From IMG/VR virus record IMGVR_UViG_3300035698_022838, positions 62,001 to 126,000 of that record: a DNA stretch of 64,000 nt. One strand, 5' to 3'. This document shows positions 44,444 to 53,613 of the stretch, in pieces. The translations under genes and the position numbers were made by a program. Every line of letters begins with the position of its first letter. Position 1 is the first letter of the stretch. The stretch comes from a virus. A model generated the notes under the pieces. The model was not told the origin of the DNA, ran no database searches, and worked only from the letters and a program-made list of their open reading frames with translations.

Positions 44444-46846
44444 TTAATTCTCATTTTTTCTGAGAATTTCAATATTCTTTGATATTGATGGTTTAATATC
44501 ATCTACCTCAGAAATTTCAATTCTTGTTAAATGCTTATCTTTTGCATTTGTAATATACTTTATCTTCTTTAGAGTTTCGCCTACTTTATCAATAGTATTA
44601 TCTTTCATACCATTATTAATCTCATCAAAGCCAATAACTTCTATTCCTGAATTTTCCTTACTTCCGATCTTACTCTTTAGGAAAGTAAGATTTTCTTTAC
44701 TTAATGTTCCTTTTTTACCAAATGTTTTGTTCTTCACAATTGTTTTTAACATTTCAGTTGGTTGGGTTTCGAACTTTTCTGCCATATAATCTAGAGCACA
44801 AACCCAATTTTTATCCTTAGCATCATATGTAATTAAATATGATAATAGTATACAAACATTATAAATAAATCTTAATTCATCAGGATCTAGATTCTCTGGA
44901 TTTATTTTTGAACCAGCTATACTTTTTATTGCCTGGTAAATATCATTAAAATCATCAGGTCTTAAGTAACCTTCTTCTATATCCTCTTTATGTGGTCTGA
45001 TTGCATCCATAACTGAATTGTATGAAATTTCTATATCAGAACCTCCATTCTTTGCCATTCTCATATTATAATCTAATACATCATCCACAAGATTTACTTT
45101 TGATTCCTTTTCCACACCAGCAAAATTCTTATAATATGAGGTATACCATTTACCAAAAGCATTTATATCTTCTTCGTCATCACCATTAATTTCACTATAC
45201 TTTGACCAGTTACATGGCTTATTCACATTAGACTCGGTTCTTTTGGTTGAGTATAATCCACCATTACCATCTTCGTCCTCGATGAAGAAATAAGAATTCT
45301 TTCTGTCACCTCTAACTGCTTCTATCCAGGAACTTAAAAACTCATGCGGGTAAGAACCTTTTAAGCTACCATCATCCCTAAGAAAATCTTCGCTTTCAAC
45401 GTGCTTATTATAACCTTTTGTTCTTAATAGTTTAGCTAGTTTTTCAGCTAATGCTACTTCAGTCTTTGCTGCATGTCCAGGATCATCTGATGATGCTGGT
45501 CCAAGTTCTTCAGAATATTTTTTAATCTCCTCCTCTATCTCATCAGGATCAATGTATGTTGATTCTAACATTTTCATAAATCCGCTAGATTTTAATACAG
45601 ATCTAGATTCACTAATACTAGAATAATATTTCCTTAATTTAGCTAAACTGTCTTTTATAGCATCTTTATCATCTTTTGAAACCTGGTCTAGCTTCAGTAT
45701 AGAATCTAACATTGCTTTGTCGAACTTACCATCGGCATTCTTATTACCTAACGTACCCTGTATGGTCTTAATAGCTACAGAGGTCCCAGCTTCAAATTTA
45801 CCATCTGCTCCACCTCTAGGTGAAAGTAAATTCTTAATAGGTACGTAAGCATTTATTAGGGCCTTCTGTAATGCTTCAATTATACCAGAGCCTTTTAATC
45901 TAGCATCAGCATCTTTATCCCCAATCTTAAGTGGAAAAACCCTATCGTTCATTTTAGATTCTTTTTCCTCTAAATCTTCCCTGATCTTTACCTCTGCTAT
46001 TCCTTCTTGTGTAAATGCTTTAGTAATATAGTCCAATGCATCAGTAAGAATATCATTTAGATCACCAAACTTCTTTCCTAAATCTTCATCTTTTGCAATT
46101 TTCTTCATTATCAATTCAGTTGCCTTAACTTTATATTGACTATATTCTTGCGAAAGATTATCAACTTTCTTCTCTAGTTCAGCTAATGTTTTTCTATCCG
46201 ATTCTTTTATAGTTGCTTTTTCAAGATCCATTGCCTTGGTTTTTTGCTCTAAAGTACTAAATAATCTATTCCAATCTCTACCATAACCATTCTTTGCATC
46301 CTTTCCTTTAGAATCAGATATTAGATTAATCAGAATTTTTTTAAGTCTATCAGCTCTACCATGAAAACCTATCATCAAAGATTCATTTAAGGCTTTTTCC
46401 ATTTCTCTTGCAATAGCATCCATAGTTTTCTGTACCTTATCGCCATTGGATATAAATTTATCTATAATCTTAGCTTCTAAGGATGGATCTAATTCAACAG
46501 CTCTTTTGATTGCATCACCTATTTTATCTATGCTCTCAAGGTATAATTTTTTAATCTCAGCATAACCAGGATCAATCAATTCAACATCAGTAGCATGATC
46601 TTTTATTTTTGCGAGCATACCTTTTACGCTAGATGAATTACCAACATCTTCTATCTTAGATCTAAATGAATCAGGATTTCTATTTTTATTAGAAGCTACA
46701 TCAAAAACTATTTTTTTGAATGCGCTAAGTAATAGCTCATTCGTTTTCGATAATAAATCATTAACGTCTTCGTTTTCGAATAATCTATACGTATCTATAG
46801 AGATCTGTTTTGCAACAGGATTTGTTTTTAAATAGTCGTTTTTCAT
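44444..46846 (-). CDS. Large candidate capsid-internal protein (800 aa)
   Basis: I chose ATG 46846 (MKNDYLKTNP), 1 nt after the previous stop; an upstream frame extension overlaps the 89-aa gene. Near residue 21 RLFENEDVND offers an LFE site, and near residue 165 KALNESLMIGF offers an LNE site, both fitting the protease consensus. The protein is long, charged and helical (KTKAMDLEKATIKESDRKTL; LEEKESKMNDRVFPLKIGD), with a C-terminal region of mixed helices. No enzyme family is recognised. It is last in an operon whose four products all start with targeting-like peptides. Confidence 0.6.
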   Translation of the reverse strand: MKNDYLKTNPVAKQISIDTYRLFENEDVNDLLSKTNELLLSAFKKIVFDVASNKNRNPDSFRSKIEDVGNSSSVKGMLAKIKDHATDVELIDPGYAEIKKLYLESIDKIGDAIKRAVELDPSLEAKIIDKFISNGDKVQKTMDAIAREMEKALNESLMIGFHGRADRLKKILINLISDSKGKDAKNGYGRDWNRLFSTLEQKTKAMDLEKATIKESDRKTLAELEKKVDNLSQEYSQYKVKATELIMKKIAKDEDLGKKFGDLNDILTDALDYITKAFTQEGIAEVKIREDLEEKESKMNDRVFPLKIGDKDADARLKGSGIIEALQKALINAYVPIKNLLSPRGGADGKFEAGTSVAIKTIQGTLGNKNADGKFDKAMLDSILKLDQVSKDDKDAIKDSLAKLRKYYSSISESRSVLKSSGFMKMLESTYIDPDEIEEEIKKYSEELGPASSDDPGHAAKTEVALAEKLAKLLRTKGYNKHVESEDFLRDDGSLKGSYPHEFLSSWIEAVRGDRKNSYFFIEDEDGNGGLYSTKRTESNVNKPCNWSKYSEINGDDEEDINAFGKWYTSYYKNFAGVEKESKVNLVDDVLDYNMRMAKNGGSDIEISYNSVMDAIRPHKEDIEEGYLRPDDFNDIYQAIKSIAGSKINPENLDPDELRFIYNVCILLSYLITYDAKDKNWVCALDYMAEKFETQPTEMLKTIVKNKTFGKKGTLSKENLTFLKSKIGSKENSGIEVIGFDEINNGMKDNTIDKVGETLKKIKYITNAKDKHLTRIEISEVDDIKPSISKNIEILRKNEN

Positions 46847-46847
46847 A

Positions 46848-47117
46848 TTAATAAATATTTGTCTTATCACCAGCGTCTTCTTTAGATAATATTGCATTGG
46901 CAAATCTATTCAAAAGTACTGGCATTTGTGAATATAAAGATGCTTGTTTCTTTAAACTTGCAGCTTCATCAGCAGGAGTTTCTGCATCCTTTCCATTTCT
47001 AACCTCTTCCGAAATCTCTTCCTTCTTAGTATTAATAGCAGCTCTTGCTTCAGTAACATCATTATTTACACTTTCGTCTATATGGAAATCTTCCCATTGT
47101 TTCAATTTATTATGCAT
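46848..47117 (-). CDS. Small candidate capsid-internal protein (89 aa)
   Basis: I chose ATG 47117 (MHNKLKQWEDFHIDES), which overlaps the upstream stop by 8 nt, the same overlap used by other genes here; a TTG at 47129 would add four residues. The W-E-D-F-x-IDE peptide is one of the cleanest copies of the targeting consensus, with cleavage expected after E15. The mature part would be a short Ala/Glu/Lys-rich helical peptide (AETPADEAASLKKQASLYSQ). No family is recognised. Confidence 0.65.
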   Translation of the reverse strand: MHNKLKQWEDFHIDESVNNDVTEARAAINTKKEEISEEVRNGKDAETPADEAASLKKQASLYSQMPVLLNRFANAILSKEDAGDKTNIY

Positions 47118-47994
47118 ATCTTCTAGCAATAGTTATTTTAGTTCTCAAATCCCTAATTTGTTCCATTAGTAATTCTCGAATTTCTTTAATGTCTTTGACG
47201 ATTTGTTCCTTGTCTGCTCCTTCCTTATCACCTTTATCCTCCAGCTTTTCCTTTTCGAGATCTAACGTAACATATCTCTCATTCCTTTCAGTTATAAGAA
47301 AACTTACTAATTTCTTTGCACTTGGCTTATCTAACCCCTGTGCAAATTTAGTAAATTGTGCTGCGTTCATACCTAAAAGAGGATCGATATTAAACTTTTT
47401 CTTACTTTTAGAAGCTGGTTCTATTTCTTTATCTACCTCTTTAGCTTTTTCAAGATCACCGAATCTTTCTCTAAATAATCTATCCTTCCTTTTGGCTTCT
47501 AGTGCTGCAGTTTTATATTTATCGTATAATTCATCAGCAACTGATTCATCAGTTAATTCTTTAGCAAGTTTATACAAAGCTTCTGCCAATTCTGCTTCAA
47601 GTTCAGATTTCTTAAGATTCCAATATGATATAAGTCTTTGGTTACCCTCAGTAATTTTTTCAACCTTATCATCAATTTTATCTACGTCTGCAGTTTTCTT
47701 CTTAAGTAATGCAGTTAATAATTTTTCATTTCGGTCAATCATTCTTTCGAGCTTTTTAATCTCTGCAGCATCACTTTTAGTTTGTGCTTTTTTAATTTCC
47801 AACGAATCTATATCTGTTTGTATTACATTCCACTCATCTGTATATTCGGTTTCAATTTTGGAAATTCTGGAAAGTAAAGCATCTATTTTACCTATAGAAC
47901 CACCGAAATTTGCACTAAGCCAATTTACGATTTTCTCCATTGGTTTAATACCTTCATTTATTTCCTCGTCCCATTCTTTAAATTTCAATAACAT
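47110..47994 (-). CDS. Candidate capsid-internal coiled-coil protein (294 aa)
   Basis: The N-terminus MLLKFKEWDEEINEG has the F-x-x-W core and INE, with cleavage expected after E14. The remainder is almost entirely coiled coil (IEKIETEYTDEWNV-type heptads; LERMIDRNEKLLTALLKKK; ELEAELAEALYKLAKEL), with DPLLGMNAAQFTKFAQG as a possible break. It has no enzymatic motif. It is the second gene of the internal-protein operon, 3 nt after the first. Confidence 0.65.
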   Translation of the reverse strand: MLLKFKEWDEEINEGIKPMEKIVNWLSANFGGSIGKIDALLSRISKIETEYTDEWNVIQTDIDSLEIKKAQTKSDAAEIKKLERMIDRNEKLLTALLKKKTADVDKIDDKVEKITEGNQRLISYWNLKKSELEAELAEALYKLAKELTDESVADELYDKYKTAALEAKRKDRLFRERFGDLEKAKEVDKEIEPASKSKKKFNIDPLLGMNAAQFTKFAQGLDKPSAKKLVSFLITERNERYVTLDLEKEKLEDKGDKEGADKEQIVKDIKEIRELLMEQIRDLRTKITIARRYA

Positions 47995-47997
47995 AAT

Positions 47998-49080
47998 TTA
48001 AGCTAGTTTTTTTATTAGAGTTTTTATTTTATCAACACCAGGTTTACTTATAATTTCAGCAACATCTAGACTTAATCCACTATCCATTTCCTTACCAGTC
48101 AATATCGCATTCTTAATATTACTTAGTATATTAGAAAATCCAGACGAATTAGCAAGTTTCTTATCGATTGATAATTTAGTTTTACCAACTTTTTTATATT
48201 CGTTATATAGATTTTTTAGCATATCAATTTCATTAGCTAAACCTTTAACTTTATTCAAATCAACTTTTGTTGGTTTACCCGAGGTTAAATTCTTCTCTAT
48301 AGCTCTAAGTCTTTCTCTACAGTCTTTTTTTACTATTGTAAATTTTTCCTTAGTTTTTTCTTTCAATAATAAAATAATATCAGCATCTTTTTCTGAAATC
48401 TTCTTTCTGAGATCTGTTATCTTAGTAAGCTTAATTTCACCCATATTTGTTATTTTTGCTGATTTACCGGATACATCAGTTGATGTGTCTTTGATATCAG
48501 CTTCTGCTTTTTCTACTTTTTCCTTAGCTATCTTAACCTCATCAGCATCATAATGCTTAGATTTAATAAGATCATATTCGAATTTAGCAAGTTCATATTT
48601 ATCATCAATTAAACCAGCATCATAGTATTCCTTTCTTCTTGCATTTCCTGCTATAGCTTTATCAAGGATTTTCATACCTTTAGCAATCTGCATTCTTTTA
48701 AGTTTTACGAAAGAATTATATTCCTTTTTCTTAGTTGCTATATCTCTTTGTAATTTTGGTGCTTTGTTATCTTTATCATAACCTCTCCTTTCCTTATATA
48801 CAGCATCTTCTAGTTTTTCAACCTCGTCGTTGATTTTATCCTTTTCTTTAATGATCTCTTTTTCTATACCAATATTACCTTTGCGTATCTCATCAATTAC
48901 ACTGAGCTTAGATAACTTACCAAATACGGTTTTATCTAAAGAATTTTTTAAAGCATCTAATGCCTTTCCTTCGTTTAGACCTTCATATTCTAAATATAGA
49001 TCTACTGATATCGAATCGTTTATAGGTTCTGATAAATCCCTTTCTATTAAAAATTCATTATGATTTAGTATTCTGTCCAT
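47998..49080 (-). CDS. Candidate capsid-internal coiled-coil protein (360 aa)
   Basis: The N-terminus MDRILNHNEFLIERDLSEP has the H-N-E-F core followed by LIE, and a second, stronger site (YEGLNEGKAL) at E37. The mature protein would be a long Lys/Glu/Asp-rich coiled coil (KEIIKEKDKINDEVEKLEDA; KAEADIKDTSTDVSGKSAKI). No family is recognised. It is the first gene after the promoter candidate at 49113-49120 and leads the operon that ends at the terminator 44393-44418. Confidence 0.65.
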   Translation of the reverse strand: MDRILNHNEFLIERDLSEPINDSISVDLYLEYEGLNEGKALDALKNSLDKTVFGKLSKLSVIDEIRKGNIGIEKEIIKEKDKINDEVEKLEDAVYKERRGYDKDNKAPKLQRDIATKKKEYNSFVKLKRMQIAKGMKILDKAIAGNARRKEYYDAGLIDDKYELAKFEYDLIKSKHYDADEVKIAKEKVEKAEADIKDTSTDVSGKSAKITNMGEIKLTKITDLRKKISEKDADIILLLKEKTKEKFTIVKKDCRERLRAIEKNLTSGKPTKVDLNKVKGLANEIDMLKNLYNEYKKVGKTKLSIDKKLANSSGFSNILSNIKNAILTGKEMDSGLSLDVAEIISKPGVDKIKTLIKKLA

Positions 49081-49112
49081 TTTACATTTTTACATTTCTC
49101 TCTAAGTATCTA

Positions 49113-49120
49113 TATATATC
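49113..49120 (-). promoter_or_regulatory. Candidate late promoter core of the internal-protein operon
   Basis: Core GATATATA in context ATAAGATATATATAGATAC, 32 nt before ATG 49080, in a 150-nt divergent gap with the plus-strand glycosidase gene. Confidence 0.55.
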
Positions 49121-49230
49121 TTATTTAAAACACTAAATCGAAGTAGGAATAAAAACAAAAATAACCAATGTTTCATTTTTTTTATACGACGGAATTTATT
49201 ATTTTTATATCACATTAAAACAATAAGATA

Positions 49231-49932
49231 ATGAAAAAGAAAATGTCATATTTATTTTTATTCTTAGCAATCTTCGCACTAACATCATTTCAGAATACAT
49301 ATCGTATTGCTAATAAAGGAGCAAATGTAACACAAAGTATGAAATTCAACGTTATTACTATAGATAAGGATGAGATGGATTTTAGTGTATCTGAAAAAAG
49401 ACCTATTAATGCAGATTTCTACATTAATAGTAATTTCTTTACGACAGGAGCAGATCCTATTGGTTTAGTAGTAATTGATGGTAAAAGAAAAAGTAAAAGA
49501 ACCAAAGGTGGCGGATTTTTCTATGTTGCTAATGGTAAAGCAATGGTAAAAGCAAAACAGTGTCCAACAATAACACAATATGCATCACAAACTATTCTAT
49601 GGGGAATTGATAATGGTAAAAGAAACATAGGATTATGTAAGACTACACATGGAAATCAAATAAGATACCGTACGATAATGGGTGAAAATAAGAAAGGGCA
49701 AATAGTAATTATCTCATCAAATAGATTAGGTAGAGTAACAATAGACGAGATAATCACGTTTGCTGAAAAAGTAGGATTAACCGAAGCAATCCTACTTGAC
49801 GGAGGAACTTCAGTCGATTATAAATTCTCTGGTGAAAATAAAACAGTTTATTTCCAATCAGTTCCTGATATAGGGAAAAAAATGTTTGATATTATAACAC
49901 CAACAACATATATTTGTGGAAATTTTAATTAA
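49231..49932 (+). CDS. Secreted NAGPA/DUF2233-type phosphodiester glycosidase-like protein (233 aa)
   Basis: The N-terminus MKKKMSYLFLFLAIFALTSF is a signal peptide or membrane anchor; no lipobox Cys follows. The body fits the phosphodiester glycosidase (NAGPA/DUF2233) fold: ADFYINSNFFTTGADPIGLV at about 61-80, RYRTIMGENKKGQIVIISSN at about 145-164, and AILLDGGTSVDYKFSG at about 186-201 (the family's L-D-G-G-x-S). Enzymes of this fold remove sugar-phosphodiester groups. An exported copy could act on a periplasmic or surface polymer during infection. It is plus-stranded and convergent with the lysin gene, sharing 4 nt at the stops. Substrate and timing are unknown. Confidence 0.75.
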   Translation: MKKKMSYLFLFLAIFALTSFQNTYRIANKGANVTQSMKFNVITIDKDEMDFSVSEKRPINADFYINSNFFTTGADPIGLVVIDGKRKSKRTKGGGFFYVANGKAMVKAKQCPTITQYASQTILWGIDNGKRNIGLCKTTHGNQIRYRTIMGENKKGQIVIISSNRLGRVTIDEIITFAEKVGLTEAILLDGGTSVDYKFSGENKTVYFQSVPDIGKKMFDIITPTTYICGNFN

Positions 49933-51797
49933 GTAATACATCTAAAAGACTTAATACGCTCAACAACTTCTTTAACATAATTATGTGTTCTTATATCAAC
50001 TTTTGGTTTGTACCACACATCCTCGCTTTTACCATAATTAGGTAAATAATTTTCAACATGTCTATCTGAAACTGTTTTACCATTTTTAAGCGTTTTTCCC
50101 TCGAGCGAACATGAAGCTTTTATATCAGGATCTGAGGTTTCGCAATATTTCCTGATTTTTGTCATACCGCAATTATATGAGCCAATTGCAATATCCAATG
50201 CTGCATTACCAGTACCATATTTAAAATTTGATGATGGTTTATGCTCAGAATATCCAGTCTCAACAGCTTTCTTATATGCTTTCTCTATATACATATATGC
50301 AGCTATTAGTGCACCTTTTAAGGTAAGTATATTTTCTTTTACCCCGAGTTCATCTTTTGTAGTCATTTTCATTTGGGCAGGACCTATTGAAGTACCATAG
50401 CCTACTACAGAAGCAAGTATTTCTGGAACATATATTGACCAATATCTTTTTCCTTTTTCAAAGCTACTTTCTCTTCCTATAATACCTAATGCAACTTTTA
50501 AGGTATCTTTATCATAACCTTGTTCAATTAGATCATCAGCAATATATCCAAATTCTTTATCTGGTAAACATTTATACCTTCTTTCTAATTCTTTATCATT
50601 AAGTTTTTCTAAATCTACACTTTTAATATTTAAAGCTACGTCTAAATCTACATCTAGTTTTTTACTAAAAGCTTTTAAATCACTATCGGTTAAACCTAAA
50701 TCTACTCTTTCAGCCTCGTTCAAAAAAAAATCCTCTGATTCATTCAATAATGGAACTGCTTTAGGTTTTCTTTTAGGTCTCCTAACCCAAGCTATTTTAG
50801 AATGCCCATGGATTTTATTAGCAGGATCAGAATATATCCTGCCATATACATTATGTAAAATCAACGGTACACCATCTTTAATTGCACCAACAATACCAAC
50901 ATGAGTATTCATACCAAATGCATCACCGTTAGTAAGTGTTTTACCAGGGGTAACCTTACCGTCTTTATTGGTAATAAAATATGGTTTACTTCTAAACCCT
51001 TTGTTTTCTCCGCCCCTATAAAGTGCTACCTCGTGATAGTTTGAATCTGGATAAAATAAACCAACAACATCACCTAATTGTAATTTTACATTAGGTTTAT
51101 CTGGGATTAGTTTATCTATTATTTTCTTAGCCTTTTCTACGTATTTTCCTTTATAGACACCACCGCCATTTCTATGTATAGCTCCCCACATAGCAGTAAT
51201 TCTGTTTATCTCATTTTCATCAAGATCAGTAAATGCACTATAAATTCTCTTACCTAATTTTTCATTAGCGTGTGCCAGCCATGCATCACCAACACCATCA
51301 ATATCATCACTGAAAAGGTTAACGAATGAAGCACAACCTATATCTTTATTTATTTTAAATATCAATACTGAATCCTTTGGACTTATTTTATCTGCGTGCA
51401 TTTTTTCTAAATATTCAGGATTAGTATCTTTATTAACTAAAACCGTAGTTGGTATTTCATTAGGACCTATAGGATATGGATCATTAGTGAATGGATCACT
51501 TGCCATAGCAGCTTCATGATCATAGCTAGACTTCTTAGAACCTATTTTAACTCCTATCTTAGCAGCTTTTGGATCTAATTGTGCAGGTGCTCCTTTAGGA
51601 AAATATTTCTTATTAAGTTTGGCTACCGCAGATTTGATCTTTGTGATATCTCTCCAAGATCCCTTTGAGGTCTTCCTTTTAGTTAACCATTTACCATTAT
51701 CAAATTTATAATCCCAGACGGTATCAAAATCCTGATATACTTTTGCTTCTGATACATTTGAATTTGAAAAATCTTTGAAATTTATAGCTTTATCCAT
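49929..51797 (-). CDS. Two-domain peptidoglycan hydrolase: NlpC/CHAP-like plus transglycosylase/lysozyme-like, with CTS-like start (622 aa)
   Basis: The N-terminal peptide MDKAINFKDFSNSNVSEAKV fits the targeting consensus (F-K-D-F, VSE, E17). Residues about 150-340 look like a Cys/His peptidase or amidase: KDIGCASFVNLF (C155), LGDVVGLFYPDSNYHEVALY and GMNTHVGIVGAIKDGVPLIL (H299), then a late HN. Residues about 405-545 look like a lytic transglycosylase or lysozyme: ALGIIGRESSFEKG (E443 likely catalytic), SIGPAQMKMT and AIGSYNCGMTKI. Between the domains LLNESEDFFLNEAERVDL holds two perfect [LI]NE sites (after E353 and E361), so processing could release two enzymes. It has its own promoter candidate and lies after the capsid gene. 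Confidence 0.75.
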   Translation of the reverse strand: MDKAINFKDFSNSNVSEAKVYQDFDTVWDYKFDNGKWLTKRKTSKGSWRDITKIKSAVAKLNKKYFPKGAPAQLDPKAAKIGVKIGSKKSSYDHEAAMASDPFTNDPYPIGPNEIPTTVLVNKDTNPEYLEKMHADKISPKDSVLIFKINKDIGCASFVNLFSDDIDGVGDAWLAHANEKLGKRIYSAFTDLDENEINRITAMWGAIHRNGGGVYKGKYVEKAKKIIDKLIPDKPNVKLQLGDVVGLFYPDSNYHEVALYRGGENKGFRSKPYFITNKDGKVTPGKTLTNGDAFGMNTHVGIVGAIKDGVPLILHNVYGRIYSDPANKIHGHSKIAWVRRPKRKPKAVPLLNESEDFFLNEAERVDLGLTDSDLKAFSKKLDVDLDVALNIKSVDLEKLNDKELERRYKCLPDKEFGYIADDLIEQGYDKDTLKVALGIIGRESSFEKGKRYWSIYVPEILASVVGYGTSIGPAQMKMTTKDELGVKENILTLKGALIAAYMYIEKAYKKAVETGYSEHKPSSNFKYGTGNAALDIAIGSYNCGMTKIRKYCETSDPDIKASCSLEGKTLKNGKTVSDRHVENYLPNYGKSEDVWYKPKVDIRTHNYVKEVVERIKSFRCIT

Positions 51798-51819
51798 CTT
51801 ACTAAATTATTTTATAAAC

Positions 51820-51827
51820 TATATATC
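51820..51827 (-). promoter_or_regulatory. Candidate late promoter core upstream of the lysin gene
   Basis: Core GATATATA in context TTGTGATATATAGTTT, 22 nt before ATG 51797, placed immediately after the capsid terminator. Confidence 0.55.
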
Positions 51828-51831
51828 ACAA

Positions 51832-51862
51832 AAAACCCTAGGTAATTTATACCTAGGGTTTT
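51832..51862 (-). terminator. Rho-independent terminator after the major capsid gene
   Basis: A perfect 13-bp stem (AAAACCCTAGGTA / TACCTAGGGTTTT) with a 5-nt loop, followed on the minus strand by TTTTTTG. It separates capsid from lysin expression. Confidence 0.95.
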
Positions 51863-51890
51863 GATTATATAAGATTTTACTCTTTTACGA

Positions 51891-53594
51891 TTATGCTATA
51901 CCGCCTAATGGGATATTAACATGGAATCCAATATACATTGTTTCTGGATGGAAGCCTGCTTCCACTAGAGCGTATCTAGATTTAACTGCAATCTTAGGAG
52001 ACATTGTACCTTCTGAGATTGTTTGGATTGATTCTGCCATCATATAAGGCATGAATTTTAGACCTGGTTCATCATCACCACCTTTTCTTCCAATAAGTAC
52101 TCTATTATCGTTGAACTTCATGTTTTGATCAACATATACAGTCATACCTGCAAGCGAACCTACTGGGTAAAGTGTACCGTTGTTTTGAGTCAATGTGTTA
52201 GAGAATGGAGCAAAAGTGAACTGAGAAATATCTTGCAATGCACTTGCAACGTTAGCGTTAGTAACGATGAAGTTAGCAGGACCTCTTCTTCCTCTGTTAG
52301 ATACTACGTTAGCAGCAGCTAGAATTCTAGAGAATAATCTTCTTTGTAGAGTTGATAAGTTCTCATATGTTCCTGTAGCAGGGCCAGCAGGAGCACCAGC
52401 AGTACCAACAACGCTTGTAACTGCGTTATCATCTTTACCAATATAAGAAGGTATAGTATAACTACCAGCAGTACCACCAATAACTAGGTTAAGGTTTAAA
52501 AGCTGACCTTCAGTTGTATAAAAATCACTGTGATTTGACCAACCTAAAGCAAATGCTCTAGAAAGGATATGCTTATTAATAGCCTGAGAAACCTCGTTAA
52601 CAAGTGCGTTCTCGATCATAGAAATAACATCGATACCGAATTGCTTGTTAAGGTCTTGGATTTGCTCAGTTGTCACTGAAGCAGCTACTTGGAAAGTGTC
52701 AGCCTCAACGAATTTCGTGAACGTTGAAAGTCCCATTGACTGGTAGTAATTAGTCTCACCATATGCTCTTAACATTGGATTATATGACTTAGTACCGTCA
52801 ACAAATGGTCCTTGCCAGTCGTCAGTATTCTGGAAACCAGCTCCAGAGAAACCTTGAATATGATCTTCAAGTGCTTTTACTAGTTCTGCAGAAGCAGTAG
52901 TACTACCAACTTGAGCTCCGTCAAGTGCATTACCAATCTTAGTTGCTCCACCATCAATAACTGAACCAATTGATTCACCTGCTGTAAGAGCAGTAACTTT
53001 AAATATTGGGTAGCAGTCAATTCTAGAAAGACCAATAAACTCAGTAGTAATATATGCACTAGCTGAAGTTGCATTAGTGATATAGAAAGTTGTACCAACT
53101 ACAAGAAGAGCCATTGATGTTTGAGTAGTAACACGTACTTTGATCATTGTAGGTGCAGCAGCAAGTGCGTCAGCAGCTGTGCTTCCTACGCTTGTTGGAC
53201 TTAATTTTCCACCTGCGTATACGTAATCTAAATAAGATAGTACGCCTGTAGGTCCAGACATTGGGATAACAGGTACGATGTCAAATCCAACAGTCTTCGC
53301 AGCTACCTGAATAGCTAATGGAAGTAATGAAGGAAATTTATCACCTGATCCTTGATTTGATGTGGTATAAAAACCAGCATTTGCGTTACCTGTAGTAGGG
53401 AACGTTGGAGGTGCAACTGCACCCATGCCATTCACAACGTTCAGAGACTGATATGCACCAGCTGATTCGTTTAATGAATGATAATGGCAATACTTAGATA
53501 GCCATTCTTTTTTTTCGGTATCTACGATTCCGGCCTTCTGCTCAATTATAGGAGACCATGTTTCGAAAATTTCCGCTTCGTTAATTAATTTCAT
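51891..53594 (-). CDS. Major capsid protein, gp23-like (567 aa)
   Basis: A T4-type HK97-fold capsid protein. The N-terminus MKLINEAEIFETWSPIIEQK is followed by HYHSLNESAGAYQSLNVV, where LNE (E43) is the expected prohead-protease site, as in gp23, which loses its first 65 residues. Later conserved parts include PLAIQVAAKTVGFDIVPVIP, MSGPTGVLSYLDYVY, LNKQFGIDVISMIENALVNE, NRGRRGPANFIVTN and FHPETMYIGFHVNIPLGG. It is a little longer than gp23 (521 aa). The gene follows protease-scaffold by 19 nt and ends in a strong terminator. The codon choice is less A/T-biased than its neighbours (more CTT, GCA and GTA), as expected for a highly expressed gene. Confidence 0.93.
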   Translation of the reverse strand: MKLINEAEIFETWSPIIEQKAGIVDTEKKEWLSKYCHYHSLNESAGAYQSLNVVNGMGAVAPPTFPTTGNANAGFYTTSNQGSGDKFPSLLPLAIQVAAKTVGFDIVPVIPMSGPTGVLSYLDYVYAGGKLSPTSVGSTAADALAAAPTMIKVRVTTQTSMALLVVGTTFYITNATSASAYITTEFIGLSRIDCYPIFKVTALTAGESIGSVIDGGATKIGNALDGAQVGSTTASAELVKALEDHIQGFSGAGFQNTDDWQGPFVDGTKSYNPMLRAYGETNYYQSMGLSTFTKFVEADTFQVAASVTTEQIQDLNKQFGIDVISMIENALVNEVSQAINKHILSRAFALGWSNHSDFYTTEGQLLNLNLVIGGTAGSYTIPSYIGKDDNAVTSVVGTAGAPAGPATGTYENLSTLQRRLFSRILAAANVVSNRGRRGPANFIVTNANVASALQDISQFTFAPFSNTLTQNNGTLYPVGSLAGMTVYVDQNMKFNDNRVLIGRKGGDDEPGLKFMPYMMAESIQTISEGTMSPKIAVKSRYALVEAGFHPETMYIGFHVNIPLGGIA

Positions 53595-53613
53595 TGTTTT
53601 TTTACAATTTTTT

